DNA from: Rhyacophila brunnea
Lineage: Eukaryota; Arthropoda; Insecta; Trichoptera; Rhyacophilidae
Direction of reading: 5' to 3'
Assembly (NCBI GenBank): GCA_022495005.1
Contig: JAGYXB010001357.1
Location: 124,001-188,000 of the forward strand
DNA: 64,000 nt
The translations under genes and the position numbers were made by a program. Position 1 is the stretch's first letter, and the number at the start of each line of letters is the position of its first letter. Below, piece after piece: positions 1-11,583 of the stretch. The notes beneath the pieces were generated by a model that was not told the origin of the DNA, did not search any database, and worked only from the letters and a program-made list of their open reading frames with translations.

Positions 1-1185
1 TTACTTCTCTATAATTAATATAGAACCATTGTTGACAAAATATATTAATTGAAAATAAACACATACTTAGGTTCAAGAAAGCTTTGATTTTTTGGACCGC
101 ATGAGACTTGGTCCAAAATTTACTGCAATCGATGCATAAGCTTAAATACCAACCATTCAGAAATTTTCTAACCATAAATTACTATGCATCTAATGGATTT
201 ATTAAAAACTCTGCCAGTATTGGCAGGAATTTTCTAGTTCGTTTTTTTATTTATGTATTTAGGTCAACCAACAGGATCAATCACCGAGGATAAATAGGTA
301 TAATATAGGAAAAAAATAATATGTGATGGTCCAAATAATAGGCGGACACAAAAAGCACAATAAATCAAATTAAATTAGATCAAATATTAGGTACAGCTGT
401 AATGAATATAATTGGAGAGTTATTGAAAATCGTTAAAGAAAAATAGAGAGAAAAAAAGAACAAAAAAACATAAAAAAGTATATATATATAGAAAAGACAG
501 GTAATATTATAAGAAAGGAAAAATACAATTTAAAAATAACACAATAAAATTAAACAGTCGTTCAGATACAATAATAATTAGTCGTGGATTTTGGAGCAAC
601 TTAATTTGAAAGAGGCAAGAGAACATAACCGATTTGACCGATTAGTATGTGTTGTTCTAAACAAAAGTCATGCAAATTAATGACTTATTCAGTGAAATTT
701 ATGTTGAATTCTTCGAATGGCTAATTTGTTTTAAAATCTTGTGTAAGTATGTATAGTAATATTATGTAGGTACCTACTATTCAGTTTTGACTAAAAATAA
801 TTTTAATAAAAAAAAATATACTCCGATACATAATATCAATAAGTCATTTAATTTTTTTTTTTTAAACTACAGGTATCCACCTAATTTCGTATGTAAATAT
901 TTCAGAAATGCGTTTTATTCCCACGAAATTAAAATTCCGTGACATTTGTCACCCAAATAATGATAATATGAGTGTATCAAATATTTAGGTACATAAATTG
1001 TTTACATTGTTGTTTAATGGGATTTAAATACAACTGTTACAAACAGGGGTACTCAAGAGAGTAGAACTATTTTTATTCAAATACAAACGAATTATCTTTT
1101 GAAGAATAATTCTCGATAGTAATCAATGGAAATTATTGTATTACAGCGAAACTACAAGTAACAAATTGAGTAAATTAACTTACTT
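1..1185. other. AT-rich intergenic stretch, nothing assigned
   Basis: I see no coding region, terminal repeat or tRNA-like sequence here. There are short A-rich runs and a small TA microsatellite near 480-490. Open frames are short and have no protein-like composition. Confidence 0.5.
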
Positions 1186-2140
1186 TTTACGGATTTTTCT
1201 GAAATAACTTTTCATACAAAACAGAATTAACTGAAAATGAATTCAATTCTACTTAAAGATGGCTAAAAGTATTAAAAAAATGCATTGGCATCGTGTTCTG
1301 ATATATTATAAAAGTTTCAAATGTCTAGCTAGTCGGGAAGTTAGTTAAAAATCGATTGCAAGATTTGAACTGGATAAACAACCACCGGACATACAAGAAT
1401 ACGAGCTAAGAAAAAGTGGTAAAATAGGTGATATATTAATTGTTTTGTATACTAAAAGCAGTGATTTAAAACATATGTTAACAATAATAATCTCTTATTA
1501 GGTACTATATTGTTCGTCGACTGCCGTCCATCTTTTCAAAGCCTAATCTGACTCGTTCTTAAGTTCTTTAAGTTGACAGTTCTTATTCCCTTATTTTAAT
1601 ATTTTTTTATGTAATTTGTTTGCCCAAAATTTATTAAATTAATCATCACGAATCTAACATCAGACCTCCTCCTATCGAAGAGTCATTTCTGGTCATCATC
1701 AGCTTGATAAGTAATAAGTAATCAGGAATAGAAGCGCTGACCTCCCGCCAACATTTAATTCACTTAACCAAACAGCTACTGAGGTGGTCTTTATCTTTCC
1801 TGCATTATTGCCTACATCTTCCTATCAAATGCGCAGCGTGAGGTATGTTTTTCTTTTTATTACAGGGTTGTGCCTTTTCAGATAGTGTAGGATTGATTAT
1901 TTTACCACGTTTTTCTTAGCTCGTATTCTTGTATGTCAGGTGGTTGTTTATCCAGTACATATCTTGCAATCGATTTTTAACCAACTTCCCGACTAGCTAG
2001 ACATTTGAAACTTTTAAAATATATCAGAACACGATGCCAATGCATTGTTTTAATACTTTTAGCCATCTTTAAGTAGAATTGAATTCATTTTCAGTTAATT
2101 CTGTTTTGTATGAAAAGTTATTTCGGGAGAAATCCGTAAT
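1186..2140. repeat. Inverted-repeat element with about 240-bp arms (IR1)
   Basis: The left arm (1186-1425) reads outward from TACGGATTT and the same sequence recurs inverted at 1899-2140, with only scattered differences. Both arms contain the blocks GAATTCAATTCTACTTAAAG and CTAGCTAGTCGGGAAGTT in opposite orientation. The 470-bp centre has no recognisable coding sequence. Single arms recur at 24,053-24,265 and 27,665-27,925, so this is a dispersed family, probably a non-autonomous TIR transposon. The superfamily is not determined because no clear TSD is visible. Confidence 0.8.
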
Positions 2141-2412
2141 CCAATCCACTATTATTGGTTGCTAAGAAGGTGGTCCTAGCAACTAAATTAATAATATATA
2201 GATGCGTTACTATGGAAATCAAAATGACATTTCAGTATTCTATATTTGTTTGTTTGCAAAATAGCAAAAAAATGATTTTTTGACAATTGCCTTATTTGTC
2301 CTAAATTATTAATACATAGAATTGTTAAGTTTATATGATTCAACAGAAAATTTAAAAACGTGGTATATAAAAAAATCTTTTTATCTTGTAATTATTTTAT
2401 TACATTACTTTG
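2141..2412. repeat. Unit X flanking IR1; uninterrupted target-site paralogue
   Basis: This stretch follows the right IR1 arm and is repeated almost base for base at 31,423-31,690 (shared blocks GGTGGTCCTAGCAACTAAAT and AAATTATTAATACATAGAAT). In the second locus the arm and unit X are separated by 3.5 kb. Here they are contiguous across 2,162-2,165 (CTAA), which makes this the paralogous empty site of the large foldback element. Confidence 0.75.
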
Positions 2413-2724
2413 TATAAATATCCAATAATAAATATACCTACAGCTATAATAAACAGTATCAAAATATGAAAATATTAAAAAAAAAAAAAAAAAAAAATAT
2501 ACGTGCAGTGGTATTTATAGTCTCAGATATAAAGAGAGTGTGTATTGCTCAGCAAAATGAAGCCGTGTTTATTGCCTATAACGCACAGTAAAACCTTAAT
2601 TTTATTATTATTACCTTAACTGTGAAACATTATACCATGGTGTTGCTTCTCAGTTTGACTATCAAATTTAAAAACAACATAGTTAACCATATTTTCTACT
2701 AAATTAACTAAACATTTATTATTC
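2413..2724. other. Unassigned, with a homopolymer A run
   Basis: An A run of more than 20 bases lies at about 2,474-2,496. It could be the tail of a decayed retrocopy, but no recognisable body precedes it. Nothing else is seen. Confidence 0.4.
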
Positions 2725-2957
2725 GACCATATCCGATCCTAATAAGATCATAATATGTCCTCCACAGAGTAGATGTTTATATTAGCAGATTTTGTATTTA
2801 CGGGAAATGGATGTCAGCCACTTGCTCAACCTATTAGGTCGATTCTCTGACTCATACACAAATTGAAAAACAATATGTGTACTTGCCAGACCCAGGACAC
2901 GAGTCTGGGACCCACGACGTTATAGGCCGTTGCTTAATCCGCGCGGTCATCGTGAGT
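2725..2957 (-). mobile_element. SINE-A copy (tRNA-derived)
   Basis: Read on the minus strand, the element starts with a tRNA-like head (GCGCGG followed by a TTAAGC-type A box and a degenerate B box around GGTCCCAGACTCG), then a tRNA-unrelated body with GACCTAATAGG-like and ATTTC..GTAAA blocks, and ends at GATCCTAATAAGATC-like sequence. Six related copies occur in the window, in both orientations. Confidence 0.75.
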
Positions 2958-3040
2958 GGTCCTCTGCTACATACTTATGAATAATTGATAAAATGGTCAA
3001 TCATTTATTACTTTAGAATATTTCTATATATTATACTTAT

Positions 3041-3297
3041 TTTTTTTTGTGATTTTACCGAGGCTTTGACTGCGACTCGCTTTCATATCGCCTCTTCTCT
3101 TCTAGAAGGGGGTCCGTCGATCAGGTCCTCACTCCTATTCTGTTAAATAACTTTACAATTTTGCCCAGTTCTTCCGTCTTACCCACCGCCAGGACACCCT
3201 TCAATTCGTCGACATTCTCATAGATATCCGCAATCCGCAGCTATGCTCTGTGAAGTTCGTATTTAGGGCATTGTAGTGCTATATGTACAATGTCCTT
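3041..3297 (-). mobile_element. 5'-truncated I-type non-LTR retrotransposon, 3' end
   Basis: The minus strand reads the last part of ORF2 (residues HIALQCPKY, later ENVDELKGVLAVGK and KTEELGKIVKLFNRIGVRT, then stop), a short 3' UTR and a poly-A tail (T run at 3041-3048). The same ORF2 end, UTR and tail occur at 16,096-16,250. HIALQCPKY resembles the C-terminal cysteine motif region of I/R1/jockey-type ORF2 proteins. Truncation is at about 3,297. A short ACTTATT-like repeat flanks both ends and may be the TSD. Confidence 0.7.
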
Positions 3298-3818
3298 ACT
3301 TATTACTTTATATTATTTTAGTCTTGTCGAATTTAGACTTGGTCGAATAACAGCTTAGCACAGCCCTGTTTCAAATCATTAAGTACGCATCAAATTTGAA
3401 TAGGATCCCAAATGGGCAACAATTGAACGGTCCAGTGGTGAATAACCCGTTGGGCCCCGCACACAAATCCTCCAAACAAAATGTCATATCCGAGATGACG
3501 GGTTTTATGGTGTGTATGTTTACGTTATACCTTTCAAATGACATCATTATCAAAGTGACGTATTAATCTGATGCATGGAATGACTACCTCAGTAGTTTTT
3601 GATATTTTGGTTTACTCTTTTTGTGATCGGTACCCACCTTCCAACTTCCTTCACCAACCAAAGTTTAATGGCAATACACAAATAGAATTCAATAAATCAG
3701 ACATATTAGTAATACCTACGTATGTAGTTGATTTTCTCCTATTTATCCTAAATGTCTAATTGTGGTTTTAAAATATTTGCCTGTTGATGGGCGTTTTGAC
3801 TATTCCATGATTTTTTTT
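3298..3818. other. Unassigned intergenic sequence
   Basis: A 60-codon minus-strand frame (3,553-3,371) has a protein-like look in its middle but matches no family I know. No repeats were recognised. Confidence 0.4.
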
Positions 3819-4050
3819 TCGACCATGTCCGATCCTAGTAGGATCATATGGGCCTCTACAGGTTAGAGGTTTGTATTAACAGATTTTGTTTTTTACGAGA
3901 AATGGATGTCAGCCACTTGCTCAACCTATTAGGTCCATACTCTGACTCACACAAATTAAAAAATTATATGTGTACTTGCCAGACCCAGGATTCGAACCTG
4001 AGACCCACGGCGTGATAGTCCAACGCTTAAGCCGCGCGGCCACCGTGGAT
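3819..4050 (-). mobile_element. SINE-A copy (tRNA-derived), near full length
   Basis: Minus-strand head with GGCCGCGCGGCTTAAGCG (A-box region) and a B-box-like block that reads GGTTCGAATCC apart from one or two changes, then the common SINE-A body ending with GATCCTACTAGGATCGGACA. It is one of the better preserved copies. Confidence 0.85.
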
Positions 4051-4091
4051 GCCATGACACAGTAATATAATCTTCTTTAGAGACCGTCGGT

Positions 4092-4227
4092 CAGTGGCGA
4101 AGGGTGAAGGTGAGCTGTTAAGATCCAACATAAATAGAACAACAACAAAAAAAAAAACAATAAACTTTGTCAGTCAAATTGTTTTCATTGAACTACGACT
4201 AACTACAATGTGTAGATAGTGTTTGTT

Positions 4228-4261
<34 letters not shown>

Positions 4262-4716
4262 TTAATATTAATATTAATATTAATAATAAAATAATAGTAA
4301 AAAAAATATTAGTTTATCTATAAAATATCTAAAGTTATGCCATTAAACTGATTAAACCATACATAATTTTAGATATTTTGAAGATAGAAGATAATTTTAA
4401 TGATTAAGGTTTGGTTTAGGCAGAGCCCAATGAATTTTAAAAACCTTACTAACACCACCTGCAATATGTATTCTTAATCCAACGAAAACAAATAAATATG
4501 AATGAAAAAGTATGCACATTTTTGTCGTATCACCCAAAATATACCAAAACTATTATGGTTTGGTTCAGGCAGGGTTTAATTGAATTTTAAAAACTCAGCA
4601 ACACCTTCTGTAATCTTCAGTATAATTTCAATGTAAACAAAAAAGTTTGACTGACAAAGTTTAGCGTGCACTATTTATGGCGGATCTAAACAGCCTACCT
4701 CCACCGTTCGTCACTG
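4092..4716. mobile_element. Non-autonomous TIR element, hAT-like ends (hAT-H)
   Basis: The left end CAGTGGCGAAGGGTGAAGG and the inverted right end (CAGTGACGAACGGTGGAGG) extend into about 95 bp of inverted homology, including AAACTTTGTCAGTCAAA and its complement at about 4,645. The CAGTG start is typical of hAT ends, but the flanking 8 bp do not match. The interior holds a (TAA)n array and two diverged direct repeats around GGTTTGGTT..AGGCAG at about 4,410 and 4,556. Confidence 0.65.
4229..4290. repeat. (TAA)n / (TAATAT)n microsatellite
   Basis: About ten TAA/ATA units run into four ATTAAT units and back to TAA. The array lies inside the hAT-H element. Confidence 0.9.
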
Positions 4717-5274
4717 ATATACCTACAGTAACTATATATATATCGAAAAAAACAATTTACAGATAACACATAAAATATCCCTAACATGCGCATAACAAAC
4801 TATTTCTAAATTGCTTACATTCCATATCAGCAATTCGGAGTTGACAACCTTTCTCTATAGCAGTTTTTATTTTAATATTAATTATAAATAATATCAAGTA
4901 AACTGATAATTTTTTTTAACTGAATAGTCTTTCTAAGTGGAATGGCATTATAATAAAATATTATTAATTAGGGGTTTAAACAGTTGGAGACCTGTGCAAC
5001 ATGTATAATGCAACCTCAGGTAGGAAGGCATGCTCATCGTATGTCAAACACAATACACAAACAGTATGCCAAAAGGATCATCACCGAACATTCGGATGGA
5101 AACCGAAGTGTGGGAAAAGCACCGATCTGGTGCGTCGATAGAATGGAGGGGTGATGGAGCTTTTTAAATGTGAATGACTAGGCGTGGGTTCCGAAATCAA
5201 GACTTGGTTTATGTTGTAGTACCATTAATTGTAAAATGAAGTCACTTTAGGGAAGGATACTTTTATCTTTCAAT
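4717..5274. other. Unassigned intergenic sequence
   Basis: No repeats or coding signals recognised. The part from 4,990 to 5,200 is less AT-rich and may be decayed coding or transposon sequence. Confidence 0.4.
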
Positions 5275-5745
5275 GTGTAACCGGACAAAACAGAACATGA
5301 CAAAACAGAAAATGACAAAACAGAAAATGACAGAACAGAACATGACAAAACAGGACAGTGATATAACAGAACAGCCTGGGGAAAAATGAAACATTAATTT
5401 TTGTGGAATCTATTTAAGTTAGGTTAGGTCATTGTTTCGTTGTACCTAGTCACCCAATCATTTTGAACATAATATATTGATTAAGATGAGATATCCTAAG
5501 CTTGCCGGTAACACCGAGTTAAGTCCCGTTTATTTGAGTCTTTCTAACGATTAGGAATGCAGAAATTAGGTATATATGGCGTATTGAAAATCTGTGCTAT
5601 TAAAAATCTATGAACATAATAGAGATAGGACAATTTCAATATTAAATTTATATTTCTCCTGAAAGATCATAGTTATATTTATCGTTGTTCTGTTTTGTCA
5701 CGTTCTGTTTTGTCACTGTTCTGTTTTGTCATAGAACCGTTAGAC
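5275..5745. repeat. Foldback element with tandem-repeat arms
   Basis: The left arm (5,283-5,365) has five to six tandem GACAAAACAGAAC/AAT-like units. The right arm (5,685-5,735) has three units in inverted orientation (GTTCTGTTTTGTCA). The interior carries GTTAGGTTAGG at 5,418-5,428. This is a terminal-inverted-repeat arrangement made of short tandem repeats, as in foldback transposons. No coding capacity is seen. Confidence 0.7.
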
Positions 5746-5792
5746 CGTAAAAAATAAGAAACTGCGTACATTTAACTAGACATAATATTATT

Positions 5793-6185
5793 TATGGCCC
5801 CCACAAGGGGGGGGGCTGGGAGGGATCTAGCCTGGGGGCCCGGGCTCAGGAAGGGCCCAACGTGATGAGTCGACCAGATAAGTGAGATAAACATATATCA
5901 CAAATTTGCTCTAATAGTAAAAAAAGACGCCTGCGGCGCTATTTTACTACGTTGATATTATTAATTTAAAATATTTAGTTGAGCGATGCAATCTTTAACT
6001 GTATTTTAATGGATGTACATATTAAAAATACAGAAAATCGCTAAAAATACACCTTAATTTTACCACGGTCACCATTTGGAAAACGCTACTGCAGCGCGTC
6101 CCACTTATTACTACCCTTAGCGGTAGGTAGGAGGGCCCGCCAAAAATCTTAGCCTGGGGGCCCGCTTCGGGATGTGGGGCCCATG
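5793..6185. mobile_element. hAT MITE (hAT-C) with exact 8-bp TSD
   Basis: Ends are TATGGCCCCCAC and, inverted, CATGGGCCCCACATCCC. The 8-mer ATATTATT occurs immediately outside both ends (5,785-5,792 and 6,186-6,193). The element is 393 bp, GC-rich at the ends, and non-coding. A second copy in opposite orientation is at 62,618-62,985 and shares the inner block GCCTGCGGCGCTATTTTAC. Confidence 0.85.
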
Positions 6186-6364
6186 ATATTATTACATCAA
6201 TATTAGGTTAATATTTAGACTGCACTGAAAAAATAATAATGTAAATGTTCAACGTCATTCAATTTAAACGTTAGACAGAAATATTGTAACAATTGTCAAA
6301 GTTTATCTGTCATAATTGTCATAGTTTTTTGTCAAATTTATTAAAAAATGTAAAAAAATTTTGA

Positions 6365-6890
6365 TGTCACTATTTTATATAAGTCTTTTTCTACTTCTTC
6401 TTCCACACTGTCACGTCCCAACATTAGGGCATAGGGCAAGCACAAGTTGGCGCCACTTCCTTCGGTCCATCGCCAACTCTTGCGCCTCCCGTTATGTCAG
6501 ACCTGTAGCACCGCTGCAGGAGAGGGAGGGCCGGCTACTGCGACGGAACCCTTGAGGCTGTGGCACAAGGGTACGAAGTGCCGCACTCTTTGGCGGCATC
6601 CGGAATACGTATCCCAGCCATGTAAAGCGTCTCTTCGTGATAACTTCAATCACCGAAGGCTGTTGTGTCTGCTCACAAACTTGGGTGTTTGTATTGCGGT
6701 CGTACCAATTTACCCCTAAGATTCGGCGGAGATATCGATTCTCTTGAGCTTTGGCTCAAAAGCCGAGACTCTTGAAGCTTAGTAAGATGCCATGTCTCAC
6801 AGCTATACAGGAGCACAGGTAGCACGCACGCGTTAAACAAACGACATTTGGTCCTCACAGAATACAGCCTTGACCTCCATGCGACTCCAA
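6365..6890 (-). pseudogene. Non-LTR reverse transcriptase C-terminal fragment
   Basis: The minus strand reads RTKCRLFNACVLPVLLYSC then ETWHLTK, the classic segment just after the RT thumb of RTE/CR1-like non-LTR elements. It continues in broken frames as VITKRRFTWLGYVFRMP and later a DRRKWR-like stretch near the end. Stops and frame changes interrupt it, so it is a dead fragment. The related plus-strand fragment at 53,955-55,225 carries the same order of motifs. Confidence 0.7.
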
Positions 6891-7852
6891 ATTGTATGAA
6901 CGCAGAGCCATATCTAGTAAGCTTGGAATCGGCATGGGTGTGGCGGGCTCTTTATATAAGTACCTACCTACACATTTAAGTAGTCATCTGTCATGATGCC
7001 ACTGTCAATATACTAGTAATTAGAAACTCATCTCGACAAACTCAATACATCGGCCTGGCGTTCTGTTCACTGCAGTTACTAAATTAGTATAAGTTCTTAC
7101 AATCTATGTACCTAATTAAATATGTACAAAATATCTATATAAAACCTTTAAATAAATATATCATGTGACATTATTTAAAAATAATCTTACAACATTAATT
7201 GTATATAGCAGTTGGCTTTAGTTTCTTTTAAATCAAAAAAATATATTTTGGCACTCCGACAAAATGTTAACATCGCCTGTGTCACAAATTAATACTTACC
7301 TGTTTTATAAACCTGTTAAAAGCGTGTTCATTTTAAGGGTGCGCGGAAAAAAAATGTCTAACCTCAAAAATACTTACACAATTTAAACGAATTCTATCGG
7401 TGGGGATGGTTCTAATACATTCTGACATTAATTGAAAGATAAGGGCAGGGCGGCCTGTGAGAGTTTTATTGCCCATTTTGTCTGATGCGACTGGACAAGG
7501 TATTTGATAACAAACCCTTATAGCTTATTTTATACGTATACCTGATCTAGGGGTTGGTTTTATATTATATAACATACAACGTAACTCTCCATAGCCGTTA
7601 ATAGTTTAACCAACCAGTTAGTTTAATAAAATTTACTATTGCAATTTTTGTTGTTTTACGGGGAGAAATTAAAGAATGAAACTTTTACAATGAACTATGT
7701 CTCAGTTATGTAATTATTTTTAATTTACTAAATACCTCCAATTTTAATGCATTAGTATATTAAGCCATCATTTGATATATAAAAATCAGTTTTAACCATA
7801 TAAAATTGCCCCGACTGTTGATAAATATATTTAATAACTGTAGTAAGTAATA
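6891..7852. other. Unassigned intergenic sequence
   Basis: AT-rich, no supported genes. No terminal repeats were recognised. Confidence 0.4.
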
Positions 7853-7920
7853 TTATCATCATCAGCTTTAATCTATCCACTGCTGGATAAAGGCCTCTTC
7901 AAGCTGATTCCACTTCGCTT
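7853..7920 (-). mobile_element. RTE 3'-end fragment
   Basis: Contains the RTE family 3' terminal block (minus strand: AGAGGCCTTTATCCAGCAG) followed by a short (GAT)n tail at 7,853-7,866. It matches the 3' ends at 7,996 and 26,890. Confidence 0.7.
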
Positions 7921-7995
7921 CGTCAGAAAGTACCAATATTATAGTTTTTCAATCTTAAGGGAACCTCCACACTTACCAGCGATTTATACTTGTCA

Positions 7996-8432
7996 TCATC
8001 ATCATCATGATCATCAGCCTGAATCTATCCAAAGCTAGATGAAGGCCTCTACAAGTTGATTTCAATTCTCTCGGTCCTGTGCGTTGCGTTGCTACGTACT
8101 TCCGCAGAACTTTATCATTTCATCGATCCAGCGGCCTTTAAGTCTACCTTGCGGACGTTTTGTACCTCTTGGGTACCACTGGATGACTAGATTTGTCCAA
8201 CGATTATCCTCTCTTCGAGCTATGTGTCCAACCCATTTCCATTCGCGTCCTTTAGCGAACTCTATTACATCGCAAACCCTTTTCTCTTTCCTTATCCAGT
8301 CATTCCAGTTTAAAGTTTCTGGATCTCTCTTTAACTTAGGGTCCATATTTTACACGGGTATGTGATTACGGGAAGCACACACTGGTTGAACACTTTGCGC
8401 TTTAAGCACAGTGGGAGGTCACTTTTTAAGTA
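7996..8432 (-). pseudogene. 5'-truncated RTE retrotransposon, ORF C-terminus and tail
   Basis: The minus strand starts in LPLCLKRKVFNQCVLPV and continues through NDWIRKEKRVCDVIEF, WKWVGHIARREDNRW and GRWIDEMIKF. This is the C-terminal region of the RTE clade copy at 24,479-26,890. Compared with that copy about 60 bp are missing after the WTLS..REIQKL block. The (ATC)n tail lies at 7,996-8,010. 5' truncation is at about 8,432. Confidence 0.85.
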
Positions 8433-9909
8433 ATATAATATATTTTTAATTGACTCGAGAATTCAACGTGGATATCGGTGTAAGATTGTTTTTACAACCA
8501 GATTTACAGTTACCGATGCACATTTTTTTACAAGATATAGCTGTTAGTCACTTGCCTAATACATATATTTCTTACATACTTAGTCCATGACCGTTCATTC
8601 GTTGGAACATATGGACACCACAGAGATCCTCCAAAATTCTCAGTCTTGGTACATTTTCCCAGGATATGCCAATATATTTCATGTTTCAATAATTTATGGA
8701 ACAACGTGTAAAAAAGATTTGTCATTATGTATGGACAGGCAGGCCATAAACAAAACTAGTGGATAAAAAAGGTGACAAGAATTCGTTATGTAAAAAAATA
8801 TGTCATTAAACTGACTAGCAGTGATTTTATTTGACACAGATAACACAATCGATTCGATAAAAGATTTAAAAGGGGCCTCGAAACAGTTCAAATCAGTCAT
8901 CAAAGCCATTATATTTATAGTTTATTCAAGAAATCAAATTATTTTTAAAACGTTTTATTAAATATCTATTCAATTCACGAAAAAAATATAGTTCCTACAA
9001 TGAGTCCAAATTTTAAGATATAGTTATGGCTGTTCTTAGTTCTAATTTATCGTTTTTTTTTATTTTTTATTTTTTCATCGTGCGGTACTTCAAATCGGAA
9101 ATCAAATCAATCACTGCGTCGGGCTTCCACGTCTCTAAGCCCGCCACCGAAACTATTGAAATACAATGGGCCGACATGTTGCTCGACGAACTGATAACCG
9201 TTAGGCGTATGTAATGGTCATGACCATGCAGTACTCGATTGACAATTTTTTTTTTTTTGCGGAAACAGCTGGCAGTGAAGAGCTAAAAACTAGAGATCGC
9301 AAACACGTTGAACTTCCGGAAGCAACAACATTGAATAACCGGCTCTCTAAAATATGTCCCCAGAGAGTTCTGAATTTCTTTTCACATAGCTATAAGGGAA
9401 AATAACAACTTGGAAAGGTCTATAGTCAACGTAAACATCGAGGTTTGATGTCAAGGTGTAGTTGGAGGTCATCTACTTGATGGTCCAGACAAAGAAAAGA
9501 CGCTACGGGCTTTCATATTATTATTTGAATGTGATATCAGTACTAATGACATATTTACATTCAATATTGTCATGTAGCATCTCTAAAAGACGGGACAGCG
9601 CGGTGCAGACGACACAACCGGACACTAACAAAATCTAATAATTCGCACTGTTTCACTACAGGCCATATTCTCATCGCTAGAAGCAAGGCGCGGAGTGTCT
9701 GAGCATGGGAAATTTTCGGTGGAAACAATAATGAGCAGTAATTAGTAGGCGGGGTTAACACATTATAAAGTCACATTGTAATACAAATTCGGTTTCAAAT
9801 TATCTCCTCTCCCCCCTCCTTTATCGTAGGTGAACTTTACAAATTATTAAATTCAAGACGTTCACAATATGACATGGAAGGAGGAAACTAAAAAAATAGT
9901 TATTAATAT
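8433..9909. other. Intergenic, with two small unexplained frames
   Basis: Two adjacent plus-strand frames (9,026-9,214 and 9,214-9,405) have stretches of protein-like composition: WADMLLDELITVRR in the first, and LPEATTLNNRLSKICPQR in the second. I do not recognise either. A T-rich tract ending in ACAG at about 9,270 could be a splice acceptor before the second. There is no other support for a gene. Confidence 0.3.
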
Positions 9910-10600
9910 TAACGGCCCACATGCCCAACGTCGGTCAAAATGGAGATTTTTTTGTATTTTCAAAGCATTAGTCTGAACATTCCTTAAACGTTGTAGATAA
10001 TCTATTTATATTATTTTGAAGCCTTATTATCCTTTATATTTATTTTGAACATTTGATGACTGCATAAAGTATATTTATTACATTAAATAGTATTCTTTTA
10101 AACCTCTCGATCTAATGTTTTAGAATATAGTCGTATTTCAGTACATCCATGTGCAGTGCAGTGGTGTTAAGATTTTTTTAGATTTATTAATTTTAAATGC
10201 ATTTATAAAACCATTATTAAAATTTATGTTGGCATTATTATAGTGAAATATTTACGATAAAAAATTATATTTATAATCTCTGTGATCGCAAATTTGACCA
10301 GAATTAGGCATTTTATTATTCAAAAAATGGGCAAGTTACCCCAATTGAAGATAATTCTAAAAATACTGATTATAAGTTATGTCTTTGGCCATTCAAATGT
10401 GATAAAACATTCTACGAATAACGATTGTTTTATAATAATTATTGACATAAGAATAAGGTAGTATTCTTTTTAAAATACGCCATTTCTATTGGCATTTCCC
10501 AGTGGTTAGGCTACAACATACGGCCGTAGCCATAAATTTACAAACTATAATTGAATTAAGGAGTAAGATCATGTTAACGCGCGTGTTTGAACATGTACCG
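9910..10600. repeat. Dispersed repeat, copy 1 (about 650 bp)
   Basis: The whole block is repeated in inverted orientation at 52,795-53,435. Shared landmarks are ACAACATACGGCCGTAGCC versus its complement at about 52,822, and ATTATTCAAAAAATGGGCAAG versus the complement at about 53,020. No coding sequence, tail or clear terminal repeats are visible, so the class is unknown. Confidence 0.75.
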
Positions 10601-11583
10601 AACCAAAAAAAAATGTTTTAAAAAATCTAGCATCTTTTCTGCCGTCTAGCTTATTTCGTACGTTATCTGTCATATTTTTGTGAATGACAGTTGGCATCAC
10701 TGAAATGGATATATAAAATATGACAACCTTTAGTATAACACATACACACACAGAGAGGAACCGGAAAAAAATAAGTCAATGTCTGAAGCAAGATGAAACG
10801 ATAGAGTAAACATAAAAAACTAATCCGGTTTAAAAGGAAGCAAACTGTAAAACGGGCATATTTTTGCATTAAAATTAATTGTGGTATATGGTAGAGTTAT
10901 ACGCTCAACGCAAATAGATAATGGTAGGTAGGTACGTGTTAACAGGAAGAGAAATGGTAGGAATTATTTATCGAGAAAGTGGATTATCTGAGCAGAGTTA
11001 ACTTGTGCCAACTCTGCAGTGGCGTGCAATATTAAGATCAGTATAGTGGTCAATATCAAATATATTATAATCTATTTTAAATTATAAACATGTTTCGTCG
11101 CTATCTACTTTTTTATATTGTATTCTGAGCATTCAAGAAAAATTTATAATATTTTCATTTAATTCGTGGTTTAAATATATTTGTATTTAAATCACGTGGA
11201 CAATACGTATATTATAATATACTTAGACATATATTAATCAGTAGATACAATACAAAAACTTAAGTATATGTAAATGTATAATATTGCTGTTTTTGCTTGT
11301 TTTGTTGTTTATTTCCTTGCCCATTATGTTATGTCAAATCATGTGATATAGCTTCTTAAATATCTAAGTTACTATGCACTTTTAATTTGATTAACATTCT
11401 TTACCTTACTTTTGCATATACCAAAATGCATTGCACGTGACATTCAGACCGATTTTAAAAGTTCGCTACCTAACATCCATCTCTCCATCGGAATCATTTT
11501 CATATACCTTTTATATTTAAACTGATTTTATTAGAAGCTAATTAATATATAATATATCTATATATATATATATAGCAGATTAT
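10601..11583. other. Unassigned intergenic sequence
   Basis: Very AT-rich with a short TA microsatellite at about 11,555-11,575. No features recognised. Confidence 0.4.

Noticed and set aside
8084..8365. Plus-strand 93-codon frame
   Set aside because: Antisense to the RTE C-terminal fragment. The same shadow appears on the minus strand at 26,585-26,854 opposite the other RTE 3' part.
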